A DNA stretch of 64,000 bases from Candidatus Gugararchaeum adminiculabundum (GTDB lineage Archaea > Micrarchaeota > Micrarchaeia > Burarchaeales > Gugararchaeaceae). Both the position numbers and the translations under genes were made by a program. This document shows positions 1-8,024 of this stretch, piece after piece. Where the stretch lies: NCBI GenBank assembly GCA_902384795.1, contig CABMDC010000007.1:62001-126000 (forward strand). Reading direction: 5' to 3'. The notes beneath the pieces are model-generated. The model had not been told where the DNA came from and searched no databases. It worked only from the letters and a program-made list of their open reading frames with translations. Every line of letters starts with the position of its first letter. Position 1 is the first letter of the stretch.

Positions 1-45
1 GTGGTAAAGAGCCTGGTTGGCGCGACGGACGTTTGCGGGTGGTAG
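1..45 (+). CDS. C-terminal end of an upstream small secretion-pilin-like protein (partial)
   Basis: Reading from base 1 gives 14 codons and a TAG at 43-45. The residues end in a DVCGW pattern, which recalls the GGSYCGG end of the next gene. I infer a tandem VirB2-like paralogue cut by the window edge. The stop lies two bases before the next ATG, so the two are probably co-transcribed. With only 14 residues this is suggestive. Confidence 0.35.
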   Translation: MVKSLVGATDVCGW

Positions 46-47
46 GC

Positions 48-275
48 ATGACTATAGATTTTAGCGGCATAGCCGCCTCCCTCAAACTCCTGGCCGTGTT
101 CTTCGGCGTGATAGTGTCGGCTTACGCCGGATTCGTGCTAATCACGAACCAGAACCCGGAAACGCGCAACGAGTGGAAGGAAATCATCGCAGGCGTAGTC
201 ATCGGCCTGTCAATCCTGTTCATAGCGCCTTTGCTTGCCAGCACTTTGACCGGGGGGTCGTATTGTGGAGGCTGA
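48..275 (+). CDS. VirB2/TrbC-like small two-helix membrane protein
   Basis: This 75-residue protein has two hydrophobic helices (about 10-32 and 44-66) joined by a short polar loop with NPETRNEW. That is the layout of VirB2/TrbC pilin subunits, which line the conduit of type IV secretion systems. ATG at 48 is preferred over the upstream GTG at 33, because 33 lies inside the previous frame and a G-rich ribosome site (GGGTGGT) sits before 48. A surface protein, a polytopic VirB6-like protein, a PrgI-like protein and a VirB4-like ATPase follow, which supports the call. The residues alone are too few for certainty. Confidence 0.55.
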   Translation: MTIDFSGIAASLKLLAVFFGVIVSAYAGFVLITNQNPETRNEWKEIIAGVVIGLSILFIAPLLASTLTGGSYCGG

Positions 276-279
276 AGCT

Positions 280-1848
280 ATGAAAAGGCTGCTATTGTTA
301 TTGCTGCTTGCTGGTTTTGCTTCAGCCAAGCCAGTCTGCCCTTCCTATCCTTACGGCGACTTTGTTTGGGAGAGCGATTATAAGCCGCCTGGAGCGCCCC
401 CAGACACGCTCCTGGACGAGTGCCCTAAGACGGGAGTAGACCAAGCCATATGCGCAGCCGCTTCTAACCAAAGCCTGACAATCCAAGAGCGGAAGCAGCT
501 CGTACTAGATGGTTTGACTGAAAATGCTTCTTTCCCGGATTTTGACGCTGCGAGAAAGTGGAATGAAAAACTCGCTTTTTCCAAGTACGCGCCTGACGGG
601 GTTCAAACAAAAAGCTCCGTGAACATCCGCGATGCCTGGCTCAAAATCTCCTCAATTGAGCCCTCAGTTTATGCCAAGAACGGGAGCGAGCTGTTAATCA
701 ATTCCAGCAGCGTGATCCATTCCAGCTACAATTCCACGCTAGTAATCAAGAAAGAAGTTTTTAGCGAAGACTGCAAAACCGAGTACGAAGTTTGCGGATA
801 CAAGTATTCGCTCCAAGAAAAACTTACTGAAACCAAGGCTTCATCCAATCTGAAAATTGATTCAGAGTACTTCATCCACCACTGGCACGAAGTAGTTGTA
901 TGTTATGGTACTGACTCAGGAACCGTCTGCTTTACCGTGTGCGAGTATTACAAAAGCGAAGACAAAAAAGACTCGCTAACCCTGAGTGACGAGTCAAACG
1001 TTTCCCTGAAAAGCGAAGACGTTGCCGCTTTTTCTTTCATTGAATCTTTTGAGCACGGCTTGGCTGAAGGCTGGTTGGTATTCGTTTCAACTGAAAACTT
1101 CAATCACGCAATATTCACGCTGGACAATTCCCAAGTCAAGCTTGAGCAGAATTCTTACCAGTTGTCAGCCAACCTTTCTCCGTACAATCCAATAACCCCA
1201 GAAGCACTCGATTCTCCGGTTGATTTCGAGTCTCACGAGCTAAGCGTTTATTCTAGAAACACTTTGAAAGCAAACGGAAGCGCATTATTGGCATACCTGA
1301 AGGAAAATGATTCGGCAGTGCTCGATAGGTTAAACGAACAAGGGTTTGCGATAAAAGATTCCGAGATTTACAGGTATGAAAAAGTCCACTTTCTTGTGCC
1401 AGTAAAAGAGCTGAACTGCTCCCTAGATTTTTATGGGCATTTTTCTTACACGCATGAAGACAATTTTTGCATTTTCACTAACGAAGACCCGGTGCTAAAC
1501 CTGAGCCTGGCTAACCGAACGAATGAAAGCATTACGGTCAACGTCAGTTTTTACGAAAACAATTCAGGAATAGGCTACCCAGACAAACTCATACAGCTCA
1601 AGTACGCCAACCAGACAATCAACGTTACAACCGACGAAAACGGGGAAGCGCTGGCAGTCTTTTCTTACTTCCAATACTCGTCATTAGTTAGCGCGGAATT
1701 TGATACTGATTTCAAAACGAAGAGCGCCAGCGCGAAACTGGTAATTCCGTTTGATCCCTCGCAGTTGTGGGGAGACTTTTTCTCCATTCTCTCGCTCATT
1801 TTGGTTTTCTACTTGCTTTACAAACTTTCAAGGAGGCTGGTGCAATGA
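280..1848 (+). CDS. secreted surface protein with C-terminal membrane anchor, secretion locus
   Basis: The 522-residue product begins with a classic signal peptide (MKRLLLLLLLAG, cleavage near ASA-KP). A long extracytoplasmic region with many Asn-Ser/Thr sites and scattered cysteines follows, then one hydrophobic segment near the C-terminus (about 498-517) and a short basic tail. I recognise no named domain. ATG at 280 puts the signal peptide at the N-terminus, whereas the GTG at 265 would add five acidic residues. The stop overlaps the next ATG by four bases (ATGA). Its place between VirB2-like and VirB6-like genes suggests the exposed part of the conduit or an adhesin; this is inference. 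Confidence 0.6.
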   Translation: MKRLLLLLLLAGFASAKPVCPSYPYGDFVWESDYKPPGAPPDTLLDECPKTGVDQAICAAASNQSLTIQERKQLVLDGLTENASFPDFDAARKWNEKLAFSKYAPDGVQTKSSVNIRDAWLKISSIEPSVYAKNGSELLINSSSVIHSSYNSTLVIKKEVFSEDCKTEYEVCGYKYSLQEKLTETKASSNLKIDSEYFIHHWHEVVVCYGTDSGTVCFTVCEYYKSEDKKDSLTLSDESNVSLKSEDVAAFSFIESFEHGLAEGWLVFVSTENFNHAIFTLDNSQVKLEQNSYQLSANLSPYNPITPEALDSPVDFESHELSVYSRNTLKANGSALLAYLKENDSAVLDRLNEQGFAIKDSEIYRYEKVHFLVPVKELNCSLDFYGHFSYTHEDNFCIFTNEDPVLNLSLANRTNESITVNVSFYENNSGIGYPDKLIQLKYANQTINVTTDENGEALAVFSYFQYSSLVSAEFDTDFKTKSASAKLVIPFDPSQLWGDFFSILSLILVFYLLYKLSRRLVQ

Positions 1849-2810
1849 AAAAACTGTTTGCTTTATTCGCCGCATTTCTGCTCGTCTCTACCCTAATTTT
1901 CGCAGATAACACCGTGGACATCCAGGTTTCTTCCAGTTCGTGCAACGGCTCTGGAGGCCTGATCGAATCAATCCAGAACATTCCCGCCTGCATCGTTGAG
2001 AAGTTTTTCAACTTCATTTTTGACGGTTTGACATTCGCAGTTCAGGCATTTCTGAACGCGACTTTTTCTCTGATCCTTGCGGTTCCTGACGTGCACTGGT
2101 TCTGCTCCCCTTACAACGCGATAATGGGCATAATCGAATCCCTGTACACGCTCATAATAATGGGGCTGGGATTGTTTTACGTTGTCCGTTCCACTGACGT
2201 TGAGGGAAGGATTACCGCAAAAAAATGGCTCAAAAACATTTTCCTAATGGTCATTACTCTGGCGTTTTCCTTCTACATTTTTGAAGCCATAATCCAGGTA
2301 AACCAGTCGATAACCTCTTCCCTGCTCAATCAGGCTTCAACCAATTTCTTCAGCGTAAAGTCCAGCCTTTCAAACCTCCTCTTCGCGATAGTGATACTCC
2401 TGCTTTTCACCCTTGTAGCAGTAGTAACTTTCTTCACTCTCCTATTTCGCTACATCTTGCTCCCGTTCCTGCTGTTCCTGTTCCCTTTCGCGATTTTCTT
2501 CTATTTCCTTCCGATAGCAGAAAACTTTGGCAAATTCCTGCTCAAACTCATTCTGCTGATAGTTTTCATGTCCAGCCTGGACGCGCTCCTAATCCTAGGG
2601 TTCTTCTCTCTATTCAATGCTGCTGACCCTACCTTGGCTGATGAATTCATCCACGCAATGGCCGGGGTTGCGGCTTTCGGGGCAATCGGAGTCGCAAATG
2701 TGATCATTTACGTTATAGCGATTTTGATGGTTTTGCAGCAGGGGTTCAAACTGAGAGGGGAATTTTTGTCGCAACTGACAAGACTAGCGATTCTTGCTTC
2801 AATGCTGTGA
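1845..2810 (+). CDS. VirB6/TrbL-like polytopic membrane protein
   Basis: The 321-residue protein has a cleavable N-terminal signal (MKKLFALFAAFLLVSTLIFAD) and then about six to seven strongly hydrophobic segments. An extracytoplasmic loop carries CNGSGG and a CIVEKFFNFIF helix, a layout seen in VirB6/TrbL-type inner-membrane channel proteins. ATG at 1845 follows a clear AGGAGG ribosome site at 1831-1836. It overlaps the previous stop by four bases, so translation is probably coupled. The assignment rests on topology and neighbours, because VirB6 proteins share little sequence. Confidence 0.55.
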   Translation: MKKLFALFAAFLLVSTLIFADNTVDIQVSSSSCNGSGGLIESIQNIPACIVEKFFNFIFDGLTFAVQAFLNATFSLILAVPDVHWFCSPYNAIMGIIESLYTLIIMGLGLFYVVRSTDVEGRITAKKWLKNIFLMVITLAFSFYIFEAIIQVNQSITSSLLNQASTNFFSVKSSLSNLLFAIVILLLFTLVAVVTFFTLLFRYILLPFLLFLFPFAIFFYFLPIAENFGKFLLKLILLIVFMSSLDALLILGFFSLFNAADPTLADEFIHAMAGVAAFGAIGVANVIIYVIAILMVLQQGFKLRGEFLSQLTRLAILASML

Positions 2811-2814
2811 TCCC

Positions 2815-3870
2815 ATGGGCTATGACATTCCAGACCAGGTAAAGTACAAAGAGAAGATAGTGTTCAACTTGGACGCGCACCAGCTAATCTGCGCGCTGTT
2901 GTTCGGAGGCGGCGCAGTTATTGCTTACGGGCTGCCGGTTCAGGGCGAGCTGAAGCTCATTGCTCCTGGCGTCATCGTGCTGATTGGAATCGGCTTCGTT
3001 TTTCTCAGGCTTGAGAACATGATTCTCATTCGCGTGGCGTTCTTCAATGAAACGCGTTTCAGGAGTTTTGTCAGATGGGTTCTCAGGAAGGCTCTCAGAA
3101 AGAATATCGACGCTAACAAGGAGTTCAAGGAGAGGGTAATCCAAGTCAAGGGGATTGAGCGGCGCACTTTTATCCTAGGCAACGAAGAGATCCGCGCGGT
3201 GCTGAGAATAACGCCGCTCAACTTCGCCCTTTTCGATGACGACAGAAAGAAGTCGCTCATCAGCAACTACCGCGAATTCCTTAACCACCTCACCTACCCT
3301 GTCGAAATGGTAATACGAACCACAAGCGTCGGCTTGGGCGACTATTATACTGCGTACGAAAAGGGCGCGAAGGGGCTGGCAAATGAGTCTTTCAACGAGC
3401 TCTATCAGGACTTCAAAAAGACGGAAACAGCATTTCTCGAAAAGAACGACACAAAGGAGAGGGGCTATTTTCTGGTCATTTCGTTCTGGACAAACTCAAA
3501 AGACCTTGAAGAATCGTTCGGAAAGCTTGACGAGCGCGTGGAGATAGTCAAAGAAAAACTTTGCGATTGCGGGATTGTCGGCGAGAGGCTCAAGGGTGAG
3601 AAACTTTTCCCGTTCATCGTTTCGTACTTCATAGCCGAGGAAAAAAGAGGTGAGAAAGATGGAGGAAAACAAAAACCAGCAGGAGGAGGAAAAAACGCCG
3701 GAACAGAAGGAGCTGGAGGAAAAGGAGAAGGAAGCAAAGGAGGACAAGGTGGCGCAGGAAAACCTGAAGGCGCTCGTACCAAAAACAATAGAGTTGAGCC
3801 CAACGGCCATAAAGATCAACGACACGTACCACAGCATCCTAAAGGCGAAAGGCTACCCGCGGCGGGTTGA
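2815..3870 (+). CDS. PrgI/VirB3-like protein with VirB4-type accessory domain
   Basis: Residues about 10-75 (YKEKIVFNLDAHQL, then two hydrophobic helices) match the layout of PrgI family proteins, the VirB3 counterpart of type IV secretion systems. A soluble region of about 190 residues follows (GIERRTFILGNEEI...), resembling the N-terminal accessory domain of VirB4/TraC ATPases. The last 70 residues are Gly/Lys-rich and then become unlike a folded domain. From 3659 onward they are read in a different frame inside the next gene. ATG at 2815 is chosen over the in-frame start at 2794, which lies inside the preceding coding frame. The biological C-terminus is uncertain: a 212-base overlap with a conserved gene is unusual. 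Confidence 0.6.
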   Translation: MGYDIPDQVKYKEKIVFNLDAHQLICALLFGGGAVIAYGLPVQGELKLIAPGVIVLIGIGFVFLRLENMILIRVAFFNETRFRSFVRWVLRKALRKNIDANKEFKERVIQVKGIERRTFILGNEEIRAVLRITPLNFALFDDDRKKSLISNYREFLNHLTYPVEMVIRTTSVGLGDYYTAYEKGAKGLANESFNELYQDFKKTETAFLEKNDTKERGYFLVISFWTNSKDLEESFGKLDERVEIVKEKLCDCGIVGERLKGEKLFPFIVSYFIAEEKRGEKDGGKQKPAGGGKNAGTEGAGGKGEGSKGGQGGAGKPEGARTKNNRVEPNGHKDQRHVPQHPKGERLPAAG

Positions 3871-6046
3871 GGACGGCTGGCTTCAGTCGTTCATGAGCAA
3901 AAATGACGCTTATGACATTTCGATTCACGTAGAACCATCCGGCATAAACGAAACTCTCGCGTTCCTGCACAACCAGATTATCCGGCAAACTTCCGATCTC
4001 ATCGCTTCGACAGCAAAAGGCACGCCGAACCCCTCGCTCGAAATCAAGCTCTCGGACACGAAGAAGCTTCACGACGCGTTGTACAAGGGCGAGGAAAAAA
4101 TGTTCAACGTGTCGCTCTACATCAACAACAAGGCGCGGGACAAGAAAACGCTTAACATGCTCCTGGAAAAATGCCGCGCCAACCTGAATTCGCTCCTAAT
4201 AATTCCCGAGCAGGTAGAATACAATGTCGTGGACGGGCTGATTTCCGCCCTGCCAATCGGAGTTGACAAGATGAGGGAGCAGCGCGAGTTCACGACAAGC
4301 GCTTTGGCTGCGACCTTCCCGTTTCTCTCAACCAGCTCGCCAGATAAGACAGGCATCCTGTTTGCGCATGAAGAGGATAGCAAGACGCCGATTTTCATAG
4401 ACTTCGGATCAATGAGCAACAAGCACTTTTTCATAATAGGGATTACCGGATCTGGCAAGAGCTATGCCGCGAAATATCTCATGATGCAGGCGCTCATTGC
4501 CGAAAACCCCAGAATTTACATACTCGACCCAAACGCGGAATACAGCGACCTCTGCCAAGAGCTGGGCGGAGAGAACATTGAACTCTCCAGATACTCGCAG
4601 AACTGCATAAACGTCTTTGATCTGGCTGGCGAGGATTTTGGCGACAAGCTCCTCAGCCTCCTGTCTGTTTTCGACATAATCACGGGCGGATTGTCGGAAG
4701 CGCAGAAGGGCGTGCTTAACGACGTGCTGCCGCGTGCTTATGCAAAGAAGGAAATACGCCAGGATGACGCTTCGAGCTGGGGAAAGGAGCCGCCCACGTT
4801 CGGCGAAGTGTTCGCCGAGATACGCGATTTCCTCAGAAGGTACTCAAAGAAAAGTTCGCAGGGCTCGCAGGACTTGCGCAGGAGCGCCGAAGTCCTGATG
4901 AATAGGGTCGGTATGTACACGAAACCCGGTTTCTTCAGCTTTCTCGACAAGCAAAGCAAGCTCAACATGGGCAAGAGGATGATGAACTTTGACCTGTCCG
5001 CCCTGCCCGCTGCAGTAAAACCTGTCGTGATGTTCTCCGTGATGGATCTGATAGCCCGCGAAATAAAACGGGACAAGGAGCCGAAAATCTTCCTGATTGA
5101 CGAGGGATGGGCGCTCCTGAAAAGCAAGGAAACAGCGAACTACCTGCTCGACTTCATCAAGACTTCCAGGAAGTTCGGCGCTTCAATCGGCTTCATAAGC
5201 CAGGAGATAGAGGACCTGATGGAAAGCGAAAGCGGAAGGTCAATTTTGAACATGACTTCGACAAAGATACTCATGAAGCAGAATTCGAGCAACATTGACC
5301 TCATCCACCGGAACATGAGGCTCAACGAGCACGAGCGGGATTTCCTGCTCAGGTGCAAGAAGGGCCATGGCCTGCTCATCACCGAGCGCGGCCATTACAA
5401 GTTCTTCACGTTCGCATCGCCGAAAATGCACGGGTTCATAACAACCGATCCAAAGGAGATTTCGGACCCTAAAAGAAGGGAAGCGATGGAGAAGAAACTC
5501 AAACAAAACGAGGAGATGAGACGCCTGGCGGAAACCGCAAGCAGGGTGGCTGCCGAGGAGAAAGACCCGCTGCGCGAACTTGGCATAAACGAACGGTTCT
5601 TTTTGGCAAGGGAACTGAACAAGAAACAAACTGAACTCTTGATTGAAAGGGAGAAGTTTGAAGCACACGAAGTGGTAGGGCTGGGGAGAAAAGGAAGAAA
5701 GATGAAGGTGTTCGTGAGGCTTGGGAAAGGCGAGGGATTCGACCACTTCGCTCTCCGCAAGCTGATTGAGCGGGAGCTAAAGGCAAGGAACGTGGCTTAC
5801 ACTCCTTTCATGAGCGAGAAGCCGGACATCGTTTTCAATACTGGAAAAGCTGACGCATGTTTTGAAATTGAAACTGGAAAGAACAAGAAGAAGCAGGTAG
5901 AGGAGAAGATGAAAAGGCTGGAAAAGGAGTACGGTGTCCACTTCATCGTTGTTACGAAATGGAAACTGAAACGGAAGTACCGTGATTTCAAGAGTGTGAT
6001 AAGCCGAGCGGAAGTGATAGAGGAGCTCGACAAACTATTCAAGTAG
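3659..6046 (+). CDS. VirB4/TraC-like conjugation ATPase with C-terminal nuclease-like domain
   Basis: The 795-residue cytoplasmic ATPase powers a type IV secretion-like machine. After a charged coiled-coil start (about 1-35) comes a VirB4-type N-domain. The RecA-like ATPase follows, with Walker A GITGSGKS at 261-268, NAEYSDL after the first strand, and Walker B FLIDEGWALL with D481/E482. Residues about 545-560 carry the LIHRNMRL-type end of the family. The final 130 residues are an added domain with DIVFNTGKADACFEIETGK, a D...ExE-K pattern like PD-(D/E)XK nuclease folds. ATG at 3659 has AGGTGA six bases upstream; a GTG at 3650 is possible. Confidence 0.82.
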   Translation: MEENKNQQEEEKTPEQKELEEKEKEAKEDKVAQENLKALVPKTIELSPTAIKINDTYHSILKAKGYPRRVEDGWLQSFMSKNDAYDISIHVEPSGINETLAFLHNQIIRQTSDLIASTAKGTPNPSLEIKLSDTKKLHDALYKGEEKMFNVSLYINNKARDKKTLNMLLEKCRANLNSLLIIPEQVEYNVVDGLISALPIGVDKMREQREFTTSALAATFPFLSTSSPDKTGILFAHEEDSKTPIFIDFGSMSNKHFFIIGITGSGKSYAAKYLMMQALIAENPRIYILDPNAEYSDLCQELGGENIELSRYSQNCINVFDLAGEDFGDKLLSLLSVFDIITGGLSEAQKGVLNDVLPRAYAKKEIRQDDASSWGKEPPTFGEVFAEIRDFLRRYSKKSSQGSQDLRRSAEVLMNRVGMYTKPGFFSFLDKQSKLNMGKRMMNFDLSALPAAVKPVVMFSVMDLIAREIKRDKEPKIFLIDEGWALLKSKETANYLLDFIKTSRKFGASIGFISQEIEDLMESESGRSILNMTSTKILMKQNSSNIDLIHRNMRLNEHERDFLLRCKKGHGLLITERGHYKFFTFASPKMHGFITTDPKEISDPKRREAMEKKLKQNEEMRRLAETASRVAAEEKDPLRELGINERFFLARELNKKQTELLIEREKFEAHEVVGLGRKGRKMKVFVRLGKGEGFDHFALRKLIERELKARNVAYTPFMSEKPDIVFNTGKADACFEIETGKNKKKQVEEKMKRLEKEYGVHFIVVTKWKLKRKYRDFKSVISRAEVIEELDKLFK

Positions 6047-6066
6047 CCGCACAGTATAATTCGCCC

Positions 6067-6178
6067 CTGCGACTTGCTGCGCAGATCAACGTTCTGGCTG
6101 CCAGAACTCGCGATTTCAAAGGAATCGGTGCGTCCCGGTTGTTTATAAAGGACGGGACGCAATTTGAGTTGCGTCCCG
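6067..6178. other. hairpin-rich spacer after virB4-like gene
   Basis: Three inverted repeats lie in tandem: CTGCG/CGCAG at 6067-6084; GTTCTGG-CTG-CCAGAAC at 6091-6107; and a perfect 10-bp stem, CGGGACGCAA/TTGCGTCCCG, at 6153-6178 with a six-base loop. An extra GCGTCCCG at 6130-6137 can pair with the same middle arm, so two alternative stems exist. A TATA-like TTTATAAA lies between them (6142-6149). The spacer (6047-6249) has no gene. It could terminate the secretion operon, regulate the next gene, or be a processing or transfer site. Confidence 0.55.
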
Positions 6179-6249
6179 CGCTTCGGATTAAGCGAACTGC
6201 GGATAGTTTAAATTATGGCAGAGTGATAACGAACTCATGAGGTTTTGTC

Positions 6250-7260
6250 GTGGGAAGCAGGTTTGAGAATCTTTGGACGTGTGTCAAATCCGAGCAGAAC
6301 GAAGCCAGGGAGAACTTTTTCACTGAGCTGTTCGCGCTGTTGCTCACCTCAAACAAAAAGCTCTGCGGAGAGTTCGTGTATTTGTTGTTTGATAAGAAAG
6401 AATCGGAGTCTATGACGGAACAGGAGTTTTTTGTTGAAACACAACTGTCATTTGAAGACGGAAGACCCGACATGCTGGTTAGAAACAAAGATTACTTTGT
6501 TGTTTTTGAGCATAAGGTAGGCGCTGAGCGAGGAGAGATGCAACTCGAAAGATATGTTAAGATTTTGGAAAAGAACAAAGGGGATCGGAAAGCAATGTTG
6601 GTTTATATTGATATTGAAGTTCCTGAAGATTTGGAGATAGGCGAAATTTGCAAACAGAAAGAGATTGGTTTTGGAAAATTCAGTTGGAAACAAATATGGG
6701 GAATGTTAAAAAAGTTGGAGAAGGAAAACAAGAAGACTTTTGATCCCGCATTTAAGGTTCTGTTGAAAGAGTTTTATAGATATATGGAGGTGCAAGGTAT
6801 GGACGAATTTGAAGGATTTAGTATCCGTGATTTAGGGGTATGGGGTGAGTTCCGACCTGTTGTCGTGAAGATGATGAAAATTTTGGAGGCTTTGAAAGAG
6901 CAGTTGCCAAAAAACTTCGAAACTGGGCTGTTAGGAAAAGTGGATAACAAGGTAAATTATTATGGGTGCGGAATAAAGAAAAATGGGCGGGACTTGGTTT
7001 GGGTTGGCTTCGTAGATGGTGACGAAATGTCCGGGATAAATCTGATTGTTCAGGTTACTAAGGACAAGGAATTGCTAGTGAACGCAGACCAGCTTTTACG
7101 AAGAGGATTTAAACATGACAATAATTGGGGCGGACTAAGTCGGATTGAATCGCTATTTAAACTGGCCCCACCAAACCTTGACAAGGACGAACAGAAAAAT
7201 AAGATAATAAACTTCTACCTTGACGGGATAAAGCAGGTTACGGATTGCATGAAACGCTAG
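6250..7260 (+). CDS. PD-(D/E)XK nuclease superfamily protein
   Basis: The N-terminal half carries an EARENFFTELFALLL helix, then GRPDMLV with D74 and, one strand later, VVFEHKV with E87 and K89. A helix with MQLERYV follows. This is the D...ExK signature of the nuclease family whose members often accompany restriction and defence genes. The C-terminal half (about 190-336) is of unknown fold. The start is GTG at 6250 with TGAGGT just upstream. The gene stands alone between the secretion operon and a convergent repair operon, and is visibly more AT-rich than the secretion genes, which fits acquisition. Restriction is the likeliest role, not proven. Confidence 0.65.
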   Translation: MGSRFENLWTCVKSEQNEARENFFTELFALLLTSNKKLCGEFVYLLFDKKESESMTEQEFFVETQLSFEDGRPDMLVRNKDYFVVFEHKVGAERGEMQLERYVKILEKNKGDRKAMLVYIDIEVPEDLEIGEICKQKEIGFGKFSWKQIWGMLKKLEKENKKTFDPAFKVLLKEFYRYMEVQGMDEFEGFSIRDLGVWGEFRPVVVKMMKILEALKEQLPKNFETGLLGKVDNKVNYYGCGIKKNGRDLVWVGFVDGDEMSGINLIVQVTKDKELLVNADQLLRRGFKHDNNWGGLSRIESLFKLAPPNLDKDEQKNKIINFYLDGIKQVTDCMKR

Positions 7261-7283
7261 CTTTTTTCGACTTTTTGCCCCGT
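7261..7283 (+). terminator. T-rich terminator between convergent genes
   Basis: Two T runs (TTTTTT and TTTTT) follow the stop codon at 7260 on the plus strand. Archaeal RNA polymerase ends transcription on such T-tracts in the non-template strand. The next gene arrives from the opposite direction and ends at 7290. Confidence 0.5.
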
Positions 7284-7289
7284 GCTTTT

Positions 7290-8006
7290 TCATGGATTAG
7301 TTTTGATTCCAAATATTTCTTCTGCCAACACTAGAACATCATGCACGTCGCCTTCCAGGTATTTTTGGAAGTTGGGGTTCTTGCTTTTCCATAGCTCGTA
7401 AATCGTTCTGCCCTTGTCTGCCGAAGTAGTTCCCTGCGCCAGCTCTTTTACCCTCATCAGGTCTAGGTGCCTGAACATTTCGTGGTTTACCGCGCTTTGA
7501 AGAGATTTGTACTTTGCCGGAGCCTTGTCGTGTTCCGCAATGGCAAACCTTAGGGGGTGCATTAGGTCAAGGATGTAGGCGCGAGTGCACGCATCTTTGA
7601 GCGCCCAGTACTCTTTAGGGAAAGCGTTAACTTTTCCCAGCTTCTTGTTGTAGTCATCATACCATTTCAGCTTAAGGTTTAGGAGAGGGAAATCATAGCC
7701 TGAAATATTGTACCCCAAGAGCACTAATGGTTTTACTACGTTCATGTATTTTGCTGCCTCGTTCATCAGCTCTATTTCTGCCTCGTCAGAATCATCCTTT
7801 AAAGTGAAAATTTCAGACTCAATCTTATAACCAACCCGTCTGGACACGCCTATCCCAAGAAGCCGCTCGCCTGTCAAGAAGTCGTCGCCCTCCAAGATCT
7901 TCGTCTCCAAATCAATGGAAACAACCCTAAACCAGTTCTCCCTAACCAAGTCAATAATGGACTGGGTGAAAGAGTTGTAATCCAGCTTTTTTGTATCGTA
8001 AGCCAT
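7290..8006 (-). CDS. DnaQ-like 3'-5' exonuclease (RNase H fold)
   Basis: The 238-residue protein shows the three exonuclease motifs of the DEDD superfamily: SIDLET with D32 and E34, LLGYNISGYDFPLL (motif II), and YLEGDVHDV near the C-terminus (motif III). The spacing suits archaeal DNA-polymerase-B-type exonuclease modules that stand alone. Two-metal 3'-5' trimming of DNA or RNA is the known family activity. ATG at 8006 is preferred over GTG at 8015; no strong ribosome site separates them. It is the last gene of the minus-strand operon that starts with the CARF regulator, 18 bases after the glycosylase-like gene, so repair or restriction end-processing is plausible. Confidence 0.7.
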   Translation of the reverse strand: MAYDTKKLDYNSFTQSIIDLVRENWFRVVSIDLETKILEGDDFLTGERLLGIGVSRRVGYKIESEIFTLKDDSDEAEIELMNEAAKYMNVVKPLVLLGYNISGYDFPLLNLKLKWYDDYNKKLGKVNAFPKEYWALKDACTRAYILDLMHPLRFAIAEHDKAPAKYKSLQSAVNHEMFRHLDLMRVKELAQGTTSADKGRTIYELWKSKNPNFQKYLEGDVHDVLVLAEEIFGIKTNP

Positions 8007-8024
8007 ATAACACACTTTTCCAGA

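Noticed and set aside
3465-3837. Three overlapping minus-strand open frames opposite the PrgI/VirB4 junction
   Set aside because: They are Ser/Phe/Pro-rich mirror products of a purine-rich coding strand and have no recognisable domain or start signal.
6047-6249. A tRNA gene in the structured spacer
   Set aside because: The stems do not form a cloverleaf, and no T-loop consensus or matching acceptor stem was found.
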